Below, in pieces: positions 8,417-16,416 of a DNA stretch of 16,416 bases. This stretch comes from Hyphochytrium catenoides (Eukaryota; Sar; Hyphochytriomycetes; Hyphochytriales; Hyphochytriaceae). The translations under genes were made by a program, and so were the position numbers. Position 1 is the first letter of the stretch; each line of letters begins with the position of its first letter. The DNA lies in the NCBI GenBank assembly GCA_900088475.1, contig FLMG01004351.1, forward strand, positions 604-17,019, in the 5' to 3' direction. The notes under the pieces are model-generated. The model had not been told where the DNA came from. It worked only from the letters and a program-made list of their open reading frames with translations, and did no database searches.

Positions 8417-9489
8417 TGTAGCTGTCAAGGATGCCGATTAGCTTACAGAGTTCCTTATCTTCTTGCCCAAAGCGAAGGAAAGACTCTATTAGCCTCAATC
8501 GCTGGGCCTAGAACCGTCCTCGAGCTCAGCTCCGTAGCAAAAGTAGAGATATCTCCGATGACGTTGGTATTGGCCCGCGGACTGTCGAGACTTAAGCCTT
8601 TATCGCGCTCTTGGGATGATGGAAGGCATCCAGCCCATCACGCTCTCGCACACACTCTCCTTCCCCCGTCGAGTGCTGCGGAAGGCCTGCGGCAGGACAG
8701 CAATCGATTCTGAAGATGGAGGCGGAGCTTCACAGATTTTTCGTGCTCTGCCGCACTTTTTGATCTTTTTTCTCTTCGCATCCACTTCGCGGGCAAAATG
8801 ACGAACTTCGAAATTGTAAAATTTCGCCCAAGCTAAAAGCCATTCTCTGGGATTTGGGAGTATATTCCGTGGCAAACATGACAATACTGTTTCATTGCGC
8901 TTCTTACGATTTCACGCGGTCTCATCCTCCTTCTTGCGCTTGACATTCTCATGAGACAGACAAGCGAACGGCGCCAGGAGAGCATCTCAAGCAGCTTCAG
9001 GGACCTCGAGAGACCCGCCGCCGTACGCAGATGATGGTACGTGACCTCAAGCACCGCAGGTCGATGAAGCATCTAGGAAGACTTAGCAGGTTCTTTTTGC
9101 TTAGATTAGGATCCTGCTCTTGGTCATAAGAGGAGACTTCGGTTCCGCATCAATGATGCTAAGGTTGGTGCTCCCATTACCATCTCCTGGGGAGAGTTCC
9201 ATGTTTGGCCTCACCTGTCTCCGCCTCACCTGTCTCAAGGCCAGAGCACATTGATATCTGGAGACACAGGCCAAGATAAGTTAGAGTCGTAGTTCACGCG
9301 AATGACACTCACAGATGCGTGTGTCCTGTAGCAGTTCGGCTACAGGCAAGAAAACCGGTAGAACCAGCCGAGCAGAGCGCCCATTGGAAATAATGTTGTC
9401 ACTGACAATTGGACCTAAATAGATAAATAACCAGAGCCCAGGGACTATGGCATAAATCATGTCCTGACCTAACACTGGCTAAGTCGCCA
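8417..9489. other. Intergenic or 5' region, no gene seen
   Basis: Over 1 kb between the end of the coiled-coil gene and the TDP2-like start, both on the minus strand. Frames up to about 95 codons exist on both strands but lack family motifs, and several have no ATG. The strand upstream of 8416 shows a donor-like GTAAGC and an AG 25 bases later just before the ATG, so a further 5' exon of the TDP2-like gene cannot be excluded. The TDP2 promoter should lie here. Confidence 0.5.
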
Positions 9490-10858
9490 TCAAAGACTTT
9501 TCACTCTTTCATGCACAGCAGACTGAGAATCTAGGTTGCCTTGAAACTTGTCTTGCCACTTGAGGAAAGAATGGTGCTTCTCCCGATCGAAAATCTCTTC
9601 CTCTTCCAGACATCTACAGTCCTTCAGTACTGGTGTTAGCAGCTGCTTCTGAAGCTCCAGCTGTAATGCCTCCATTTCTTTCTCAAAGACACTTTTGCTG
9701 TCGTCGCTTCGGTCTTTCAGCACAGAGACTTTGGTCTGCCGCCTGCATGTAGCAGCGTCACTATATGTTGGCATCAATATAAACTTCTCTTGGACTCTCT
9801 TCATGTCCTCTGTCTGGTTATCCTCTCGTCGCACTCGTCCGAGCATTTCTATCTCCTCTTTGAGGACGTCAGTGAGAAACTCATAATCGACGTCCATGTC
9901 TATGCCGCACTCTTTCATTAGCTCCTCCCAATAGGCTTTGTACTCCGCATTGCGGAACTGCTCCTGAAAGCGACGCCTTCGTTGTTCTTTTGAATTGTGC
10001 AGGTCAATGCCCCAGAATTTGTCCACGCGGCACTGAAGAGCTTTGGAAGATGTGGTTGGAAAAGGGACAGAGCAAAAAGAATGTGGACATGCAGACTTAG
10101 GAGAGGTAGTATGGAGAGTGGAAGGAGAAAGGAATGCCGATCAACGCAATCTGATGGTGCATAGATAAAGTAACCAGTAAGAGAAGATGAGAGAGAGAGA
10201 CAGGAGAGAGAAAGGAGAGGGGAGGATAGAGGGAAAGGAGAGGACGGAGAGAGTAAGAGAAAGCGAGGATCTAATATGCGTGAAGGTATTCAAAAGACGA
10301 CAGTCCTGGACCGGAGGTTTTAAGTCTTTTACCTTCTTCACATCTCATCACGAGCCTTTCCCTGATTTGCTGGGTCACTTCCAGGAGTAGATTTTGCAGC
10401 TCGATACGCCGCTTCTCCAGGTCGACGCAGCGTTGTTCGTACGCTGTTGTCTCTCTTCCAACAAGCCGCAGGAAGGCTTCCTTATTCTTTTCCATATGCC
10501 GCTCCACTCCTCCATAGAACATCGCATCACTTTTCCTCTTTTCCTCCTCTCTCGTCCATACTAGCTCCTCTCTCTCATCTCGTGCGATTTGAAGCGCCCT
10601 ATCAGCTTGGCTACGCAAGATGTAGGCCTCATACTCTCTCTCTTCCTCCTGGACTTTTCTCTTCAAATCGCGTCTCCTCATTATCTCCACTTCATCTTCC
10701 ATAGCCTCTGCCTGATGACGCCTCATCTCTTCGAAGAGATTCTCCTTTGCCATCTGTAGCCTTCTGGCAGCGTCTTCCTGCTTTTTCACCAACACCTCAG
10801 CTCTTCGCTGTTCCTGTGCCTTCTGTCTCTCACGGAGTAGGGCTCTCAAACTCCTCAT
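9490..10858 (-). CDS. Charged coiled-coil protein of unknown function
   Basis: Exons 10858-10333 and 10040-9490 with a 292-base phase-1 intron (donor GTAAAA, acceptor CCAAAG) give 358 residues. An alternative acceptor eight bases further in is out of phase. The first exon is a long, highly charged heptad-like helix (for example EEMRRHQAEAMEDEVEIMRR and RDLKRKVQEEEREYEAYILR), typical of extended coiled coils. The second exon is less repetitive: a compact, conserved-looking segment VDKFWGIDLHNSKEQRRRRF followed by YKAYWEELMKECGIDMDVDY, then another charged helix. There are no membrane segments and no known catalytic motif. The frame stays open upstream of the ATG for about 25 codons, so a 5' exon is possible. 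A cytoskeletal or ciliary scaffold would fit the composition, but that is only a guess; I do not recognise the family. Confidence 0.7.
10179..10270. repeat. Purine-rich (GA) tract inside an intron
   Basis: About 90 bases of almost pure plus-strand purine (GAGAGA, GGAGAGG runs). In the transcribed minus direction it is a long polypyrimidine tract inside the intron of the coiled-coil gene, ending about 130 bases before the acceptor. Confidence 0.8.
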
Positions 10859-11202
10859 CTCCCCCCGTGTTGATTGGTCCTCATTTACGGCTCTACGTAC
10901 GCATTGGCGAACAAGGGAAACAAATAATAAGTATCAGAAAGAGAGGAAAAGAAAAATGATCAGGGAGTAACAGGAGCGACCAGCCAAGCAAAGAGGGTAT
11001 ATAAGAAGGAAGTTAAGGAAGGACCAATGAGAATACATATCGACGGATAGATAGATGAACAGCGAGAGTCAGCCAATTGTGACAACAAGGGCAACGAGGT
11101 ATTGGAGAGTGGAAGTCATAGCAAGTCATATCCAGTCATATAACGTTCATGAGCACTTCAGAAATCGCAGCTCGCAAGAGGCGTCACGCCTGGCGGCCCG
11201 CC
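10859..11202. other. Spacer between two minus-strand genes
   Basis: This holds the presumed promoter and 5' UTR of the coiled-coil gene and the 3' UTR of the next gene. A TATA-like stretch (TATATAAG on plus, CTTATATA on minus) lies at 10998-11005, about 140 bases before the coiled-coil ATG. Nothing else is recognisable. Confidence 0.4.
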
Positions 11203-12393
11203 TTACCGTGGACCGATGATAGACAGAGGAAACGAGTCGAGAAAGAGCTTGGTACTCCGCAAAGCTTCTTCATCCTCCGCGTCACCACGCAGGGGAACGA
11301 GAGGGGCCGCCTTGAGAACTTTGTGGGATGGACTGAGTGTCTTACAAGCGGCCTTAGCATGTAGTTTGTCTGGCGATCGACTGGGCATCGTGGAGAACGT
11401 TGAGAACCAGAGCGCTTTTGCTGCGCCGAGCTCCACCTCAAATCTTTCTAGCGTACATTTCTTCTCCGGAGACTGACCAGGCACCTCAGCAGATTTCTCT
11501 AGGAGAGATCCACATTGAGAACCGAGCTGACTTATAATAGCGGCCTGCGACAATCCTAAGGATGCGTTCGTCTGTCTTCTGCTGCTATCAGGGGGTGGAA
11601 GAAGGTTGACCGAGCTCTCTTTATCCTTAAGGTTCTTTAGTATCATACTTTCATCTGCCTTATAATGTTGTACAAAGGCAAAGGAATCCTTTCTGCACGT
11701 AGGACAGAGGTTGCCAATGTCTATAGTCACCGCTGGCGCATAGCCTCGCAGATAGACAAGTTCTATATGTAAGGAGCTTGAGACCCTCTTGACAGGGGAA
11801 GAAGTGCTGCTTCCTTTAGCTCCCTCTTCTCTCTTTTTTCCTCCGCCTGACGGTAGCCCTGAGGCCACACCTGGCAGTTTGGCCTTGATCGAGGGAGAAA
11901 GAAGGGGCGTCGATTTGGTGGGCGAGGGGGAGAGAACATGGCTGTGTGCCCCTTCCAGGGGCGAAAGATGGTCTTCTCTGGTAAGAATTATATGATAGCC
12001 AAGCGCTTGAGAAGACCTATCGGTAGTACCAAAGAAACTCTTTCGCTTCCCACCGGAGGTAGCTAGGATCTTCGCCTGCTGCTGTCGGAGGCTTTTTGTC
12101 CTCCTGTCCTCGGCCACAAAAGTGCAAACCTGACAGCCCCCAATCTCTTCCGCCGCACCAGCCTTGACCTCCCTCTGTAGCAGCAGAACCGAAGGTAACC
12201 GACCTCGTCCAGGAGCGAAAGAAGCAGGATCTCCCAGTCGTTTTAGGGCTTCCCGTCGTGGAGAATCGAGGTCATTTGAGCTCTCCGTAGTTAGGGAACT
12301 GTCAGTTGAGATTTTACTGGTTGACGTGCTCTGCCTGCTAAGGGTCGGCAGCGCTGCATTATGGCGCCCAATGAGTTCCTCCAAGCCAATCAT
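11203..12393 (-). CDS. Ser/Lys-rich protein with two CxxC pairs, unknown function
   Basis: A single uninterrupted frame gives 396 residues from the first in-frame ATG (SMIGLEELIGRHNAALPTL...). The frame is open back to a TAG at about 12463, so a 5' exon or an earlier start is possible; an out-of-frame ATG at 12440 would make a 12-codon uORF. The N-terminal third and the middle are Ser/Thr-rich with many SP and SPxK-like sites (for example SPSPTKSTPLLSPSIK), suggesting disorder and phosphorylation. Two CxxC pairs, GGCQVCTFVAE (near residue 85) and GNLCPTCRKDSF (near 230), sit in the less biased blocks; the second follows a beta-like stretch HIELVYLRGYAPAVTIDIG. Together they could form one split zinc site. 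The C-terminus is an ordinary mixed region. A frame this long is unlikely by chance, but the family is unknown to me. Confidence 0.65.
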   Translation of the reverse strand: MIGLEELIGRHNAALPTLSRQSTSTSKISTDSSLTTESSNDLDSPRREALKRLGDPASFAPGRGRLPSVLLLQREVKAGAAEEIGGCQVCTFVAEDRRTKSLRQQQAKILATSGGKRKSFFGTTDRSSQALGYHIILTREDHLSPLEGAHSHVLSPSPTKSTPLLSPSIKAKLPGVASGLPSGGGKKREEGAKGSSTSSPVKRVSSSLHIELVYLRGYAPAVTIDIGNLCPTCRKDSFAFVQHYKADESMILKNLKDKESSVNLLPPPDSSRRQTNASLGLSQAAIISQLGSQCGSLLEKSAEVPGQSPEKKCTLERFEVELGAAKALWFSTFSTMPSRSPDKLHAKAACKTLSPSHKVLKAAPLVPLRGDAEDEEALRSTKLFLDSFPLSIIGPR

Positions 12394-13595
12394 GCTATCT
12401 ATTAGACCATGAAACCTCCCTTTCCTCTCCCCCTCCACATTGGCAAGACCTGAAGCCTAGGCTGGCGCTGACTGCACGCATGCAAGCTTCGCAGGGACAG
12501 ACGCCACCATGGACCAAGAAGGGACTATCATAGCCACTATAACTTGCCTATAGTAGTGTCCTCATCAGAAGTCAGTCATCACATTGAATCCCTCAAGAGT
12601 ATGCACATCAAAAGGTCAGACTGGCTTCGCAGCTGTCCAAAGCCCTGAGCACCGCTGTCCTGGAAGAATGACCAAAGCGGCAATAAACCGTGGGAATGCT
12701 TACTATGAACTCCACACAGTACATTGTTTTTGACCCTCTGAGCACCCCCAGGACATGGGGTCCATCATCCAAAAGGCGTTACAAACTTGCCACTTGTACC
12801 CAGCCCTAGCGTGGCAGTAGTAATATCTTAAATCGTCTTTCGGCCATTGGTTGGGATACTACTACTACTTGGAACCAGGTGCATACTTGTACAATGTTTG
12901 GACAAATAAGCTTTCTGTGAGGCTACGAAGGGACATCTGGGATGCGGGGATACAACAAGTGCGCACAGCATTTTTCTCCTCTAATTTTCGTGTGTATACG
13001 GGGAGCAGTGTTGGTGTTGTGTGGCAACCTGTCTCTGAGGGCCTCGATACAGATATAATTCTCTCTGGTCCAAGAGAAAGGTATGTGCGATTATGTTTGT
13101 TGATTGTGGGCACATTTTTAGTGCGCTTTGAAACTTTGTAAGCAGGGCTCATCTACCAGGTTGTGCCATCTCATGACTCATGACAGAGAGAGCAGGGAAG
13201 GGCAGGAGAAGGACGAGCGCAGTTGTCCAGACCACGAAGATTGCAGGTGATCACAATGATTGTGGTGCCGGCTGTTTTTATCTCTTTCGGTGGCTTCGCG
13301 TGATCCTCTGTCTTCCGTAGCCTCCCTGGTGCATGCTCTTGTCTGAAGAGGGACAGTTCTCCCTTTGTATAGCTTATGGCGGCCGCCTCCTGCTGCTGCT
13401 GCCAGACTCCTCGTTGCTTGCGCCGGTCTTTTGCATTTTCTTGCCTCTTCAGCACCAAAGGATTGCCGGCGTCCCCCTCGTGGTCCGCCACCAGTGCCTC
13501 AGTTTCTATCCACCTATCGGCAGGAGCAGAAGTCTAAACGATTTCTCTATTGTCCGAAGAGGCAACTTGGTAGAGTTGTAAGCAGCGAGAGGAAA
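12394..13595. other. Intergenic region, no supported gene
   Basis: This separates the start of the minus-strand Ser-rich gene from the plus-strand spherulin-4-like gene and should carry both promoters. A plus-strand frame at 12851-13141 ends beside a good donor (GTATGT at 13081) but has no ATG and no motif. A minus-strand frame 13491-13171 has plausible composition but likewise no ATG. A plus-strand ATG at 13376 opens 53 codons beginning MAAASCCCC, which could be an upstream leader exon of the spherulin gene but shows no clear splice. None is called. Confidence 0.45.
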
Positions 13596-14858
13596 ATGGG
13601 TCACGAGGAAGGGCTGGTTGTGGACCAGGGCCTTCTGATCCCGACATACTTTTACCCAGGAGAGTATTGGCTTCAACTTCATGATTCCTACGTTCCATCT
13701 ACTTTCGCGATTATTAACCCCAATAGTGGTGTGGGTGAGAAGCTCAACCAGAACTATGTGGATCAAGTGAAAGCTTCCAAGGCAAAGGGAATCAAAGTAC
13801 TTGGTTACGTCCACACCCGATATGGAGCAAGAGAGCTTGAAGAGGTCCTTCAGGAGATAAGAACCTTCAGGGAGTGGTATCACGTTGACGGGCTATTTAT
13901 AGACGAGGTAAGCTGTTTTCTTACATGTGACATTATCCTCTTTATGTTTCGTTAGAAGTCCAGCTGCAGATCGGACAATTACTATTGCCCTGCCTGTGCT
14001 TAGATATCTCTGACCTTCATCGCATAGCGTTTAGCGAACCTTCGTCTCCATTCGCCTAGAACGAAGCACGGTTGATTTAGTTCTGCCCTCTGGTGCCACG
14101 AGCACTGCGGTTAATGCATTGATGTTCACTGTGGAACTTGTAGGCAAGCAGCGACGGTGGCAAGTTCGAGTACTATCTAGCTCTTTATAACTCAGTCAAG
14201 CAGGAGGCAGGGAACACCGCGACGGTGGTTCTCAATCCTGGGAGACACTGCCATGAGTGCTACATGCAGGCCTCAGATATCGTTGTGGTCTTCGAAGACT
14301 ACTATAAAGAATATATAGAGAACTTTACGGCACCTTCGTGGACGAAGAAGTACCCTTCGTCAAGGTTCTGCCATCTGGTCCACTCATGCAAATCGGAAAA
14401 AGCAATGGTCCGCGCAGTAGATCTAAGTAAGACCCGGCGCTGTGGTTGGGTCTTCGTCACCTGCGGTGAGTTAGTCTTACAAGTCTCTGTCCTGGGAGGT
14501 TGGGCTCCTTTGTCACCGTTCAAAAATCTTACGGCCGTCAATCCTTTTTTTGTCCGTTTCGTCCGTCTTAGTGGCAGGCTCAAGCTGGTCCACTAAACCC
14601 TTTGCTTATCCTCTCTGTTTTTTCTTAGTTAACCCAGCACTCTCGTCCCGTTACTTTTTGACTGCTTGTTTGTTTCTCCGGGGTCTTTCCCTTCTTGTGT
14701 ATAACGTTGTTTGAGGCTTTAACTCTTATTACCTGCTGTCCCTTGTAGGAGAAATGCCAAATCCGTGGGACAAGCTTCCGACGCCTAACTACTGGGCATT
14801 AGAGTGCAAGAAGGTGAAGGAGAATGTGTCAGTGGGATGCAATTGCGTCGTCCAGTGA
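13596..14858 (+). CDS. Spherulin-4 / GH135-family protein
   Basis: Three exons, 13596-13907, 14144-14465 and 14749-14858, with introns of 236 (phase 0, GTAAGC...TTGTAG) and 283 bases (phase 1, GTGAGT...TTGTAG), give 247 residues. The ATG context is AAAATGG. The family signature is clear throughout: LLIPTYFYPG (13-22), AIINPNSGVG (38-47), VLGYVHTRYG (68-77), VDGLFIDE (97-104), VVLNPG (132-137), SDIVVVFED (148-156), GWVFVTC, and a final KLPTPNYW. The acidic residues of IDE and VFED correspond to the conserved active-site acids of the GH135 enzyme Sph3. The family takes its name from Physarum spherulin 4, an encystment protein; Aspergillus Sph3 is a secreted enzyme cleaving galactosaminogalactan. 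No signal peptide is visible from this start; the frame is open about 80 codons upstream without an ATG, so an unseen leader exon is possible. Substrate unknown. Confidence 0.88.
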
Positions 14859-15872
14859 CCACCATTCCTTTAGTACTAGATGCCTTCTCAACTATTTATA
14901 GACTCTTAACAGATTGTGTGGGGCACCTTTCTTACTCGAACATGACTGAAGCTGTCCGTGAGGGAGGCCCGACTTTTGACACTTCTAGGGGCTTATTAGC
15001 GCTTTTTGATCGTTGGGTTTGAGACATCTTTGTATGTCTTGCGTCATCTCTTTTTGTCAAGTTTTCCGGTGCACATCTTTGTCGATACCTGCAAACAAAA
15101 CGATTCTTGGTAATAGACCACTCCCGCAATATGTCTCCCTCTTGTAAAGCTTTCTGAAAATGCTCTCGCAGACAGTAAACTATACAAAGTGAGAATGACC
15201 ACATGCCGTCCAAGACATCACCTGGCAGTCCACAAAAGTCTTCCTCCTACATTTCCGCACGCCACCCACCACTGGTGCTGATGCCTAACTTACCATGATA
15301 GATATGCTGCTGCTGGTAGCGGCAAGAAGGAGGGCAATTCAAAAAGCTCTTTCTATGGGAAGATGCTCAAAAGCCTTTCAGCAGGGAAAGGAGGCTCCAT
15401 ACAGTTGCAGCTTCTTCTTGTTATGCCGTACGCGGACCATCACTCTCTCCTGCTCTAATGCAGGACTGACGGACAGGCGCCCAGTCAACGACAGCAGAAT
15501 AGGCTCTAACTACCTTCCCTAATAATAATAGTCCTATAGAACTACCAGTAAGGCAGCAGGCTCCTCCTCTGTCTCCCTGTGCGTTATGATAGACTCTACT
15601 GCTAGGAGACTCTACTGTTTTATCACGTGTACGTCGATGTTAGATCCAGTGTGAGGCTGTACAGGGACCTCGTTGTGTGTGCATAGAAGGTCAAGAGGCA
15701 TTTTCTAAATCCTAGTTGTGAAGCTGCATGAGACAGAATCGTGTAGAGATGTTAAAATAAGATGGTTTTATGACATAGTAAACGCTAGCCTAAGAAGGAC
15801 TTGTGGAGTGAGACAGAGTGGCGGTGAGAAGGCAGGTTTTGTTGCGGTCACAAAGGATAAGAAGCTGCCGCA
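14859..15872. other. Intergenic region, no gene seen
   Basis: About 1 kb with only short frames on either strand and no recognisable motif, tRNA or repeat. One plus-strand frame reaching 16002 has a hydrophobic stretch but begins without an ATG. Confidence 0.5.
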
Positions 15873-16151
15873 TCATGTCCTAGTTCTGATGATCATCTTT
15901 CCTCTGTTGTCCCTTCTGCTGCTTGGGCGGCGAGCTAGTGCAGCCCGCAGCGCGTCCTCCTCCGCGTTAAATGCCGACAGGACCGACAGAGAAAGAACTT
16001 AGAGCTTCGCCATCGAGCATGCTTCAAGAGGTTGCGATTGGCGTCTGTTGCTGCTTTTAACGATCTGAGAGAGGATTCGCGGAGGGGCGTTCTTCTGATG
16101 GAAGTTGAAGAGAGCTGCTGAAGTAGAGATCTTGTCATAAGGTTCTGCCAT
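15873..16151 (-). CDS. Possible small spliced gene, unknown
   Basis: An ATG at 16151 in a good context (CCGAGATGGC) opens a frame MAEPYDKISTSAALFNFHQK that meets a single TAA after 50 codons, then continues in the same frame through EEDALRAALARRPSSRRDNR to a TGA at 15873. A 102-base phase-0 intron (16061-15960, GTTAAA...CGGAG) would remove the stop and give about 58 residues. The donor and acceptor are weak and no family is recognised. It may equally be chance or part of a larger gene. Confidence 0.22.
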
Positions 16152-16416
16152 CTCGGTAGGAATCTACCGGGAGAGGAGAAAGAAAGCAGATGTCAAGCTT
16201 GACACTACGGAACCTCAACGGGCCCATGGTGCAAGCCGGCAAGTAAGAGACCAAAGTAGTTTATCATAATGCCTCTTCTGTTCAGTTGGGCTCATCCCCT
16301 GTCTGGCACTATTTCCGCTGCATTGAAGATCAGGCTTGATTGCATTGGATGCGGACGGCAGAGCAGTCGTCGAAGTTTTTGAGAACCAGCGCCGAGTGCT
16401 GAGGTGGGAGAGTGCA

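Noticed and set aside
8392-8445. 25-base GTAAGC...GACAG micro-intron just before the TDP2-like ATG
   Set aside because: Much shorter than the other introns, and the upstream frame is short and unrecognisable; the downstream ATG alone explains the start.
12503-12551. Perfect GCCACCATGG start context on the plus strand
   Set aside because: Opens only 14 codons before TAG with no convincing donor; probably coincidence.
12851-13141. Plus-strand frame (GYYYYLEPGAYLYNVWTNKL...) next to a good GTATGT donor
   Set aside because: No ATG, no identifiable acceptor or neighbouring exon, no family motif. Could be an exon of an unseen gene but not supportable.
13171-13491. Minus-strand frame rich in Lys, Arg and Gln (RKQRGVWQQQQEAAA)
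   Set aside because: Plausible composition but no ATG, and overlaps the leader of the spherulin-4-like gene; the poly-Gln mirrors GCT repeats on the plus strand.
15718-16002. Plus-strand frame with a hydrophobic stretch (VLVLMIIFPLLSLLLLG)
   Set aside because: No ATG start; the hydrophobic run sits in a low-complexity Leu/Ser-coding stretch and nothing else supports a gene.
1-16416. tRNA, rRNA, CRISPR array, transposon ends
   Set aside because: No tRNA B-box-like GGTTCGAATCC, no spaced direct repeats of CRISPR type, and no transposase or reverse transcriptase motif was seen on either strand.

Overview
The window is nuclear DNA of a eukaryote, most likely a unicellular protist or alga. Its genes are interrupted by GT-AG introns, their families are eukaryotic in character (a THUMPD3-type tRNA methyltransferase, a TDP2-type DNA repair enzyme, a PARP-type zinc finger, a CaaX box), and there are long CT microsatellites. 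I cannot name the lineage from sequence alone. A starch or glycogen-binding protein carrying a prenylation signal would suit an organism that stores alpha-glucan in the cytosol.

Layout. 1-1659: no supportable gene, mostly CT-rich simple sequence. 1660-3053 (-): a two-exon protein with an N-terminal CBM20 starch-binding domain, an acidic linker, and a polybasic tail ending in a CaaX box. 3054-4505: divergent intergenic region packed with CT microsatellite and two minisatellites. 4506-5885 (+): two-exon THUMPD3-like tRNA guanine-N2 methyltransferase. 6005-8416 (-): a TDP2-like tyrosyl-DNA phosphodiesterase of about ten short exons, with exons for a PARP-type zinc finger lying in the middle of the catalytic domain and a C-terminal NLS plus SUMO-interacting-like tail. 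8417-9489: no gene seen. 9490-10858 (-): two-exon coiled-coil protein of unknown role. 11203-12393 (-): Ser-rich unknown protein with two CxxC pairs. 12394-13595: no gene supported. 13596-14858 (+): three-exon spherulin-4 / GH135-like protein. 14859-16416: sparse, with one weak small-gene candidate.

The genes form no operon or obvious cluster. THUMPD3 and TDP2 are convergent with about 120 bases between their stops. The CBM20 gene and THUMPD3 are divergent. The two most unusual items are the CBM20-CaaX protein, which would tether alpha-glucan to membranes by a route different from vertebrate STBD1, and the zinc finger apparently nested inside a TDP2 catalytic domain. All splice sites are my own reading from frame, phase and family motifs, without transcript data.
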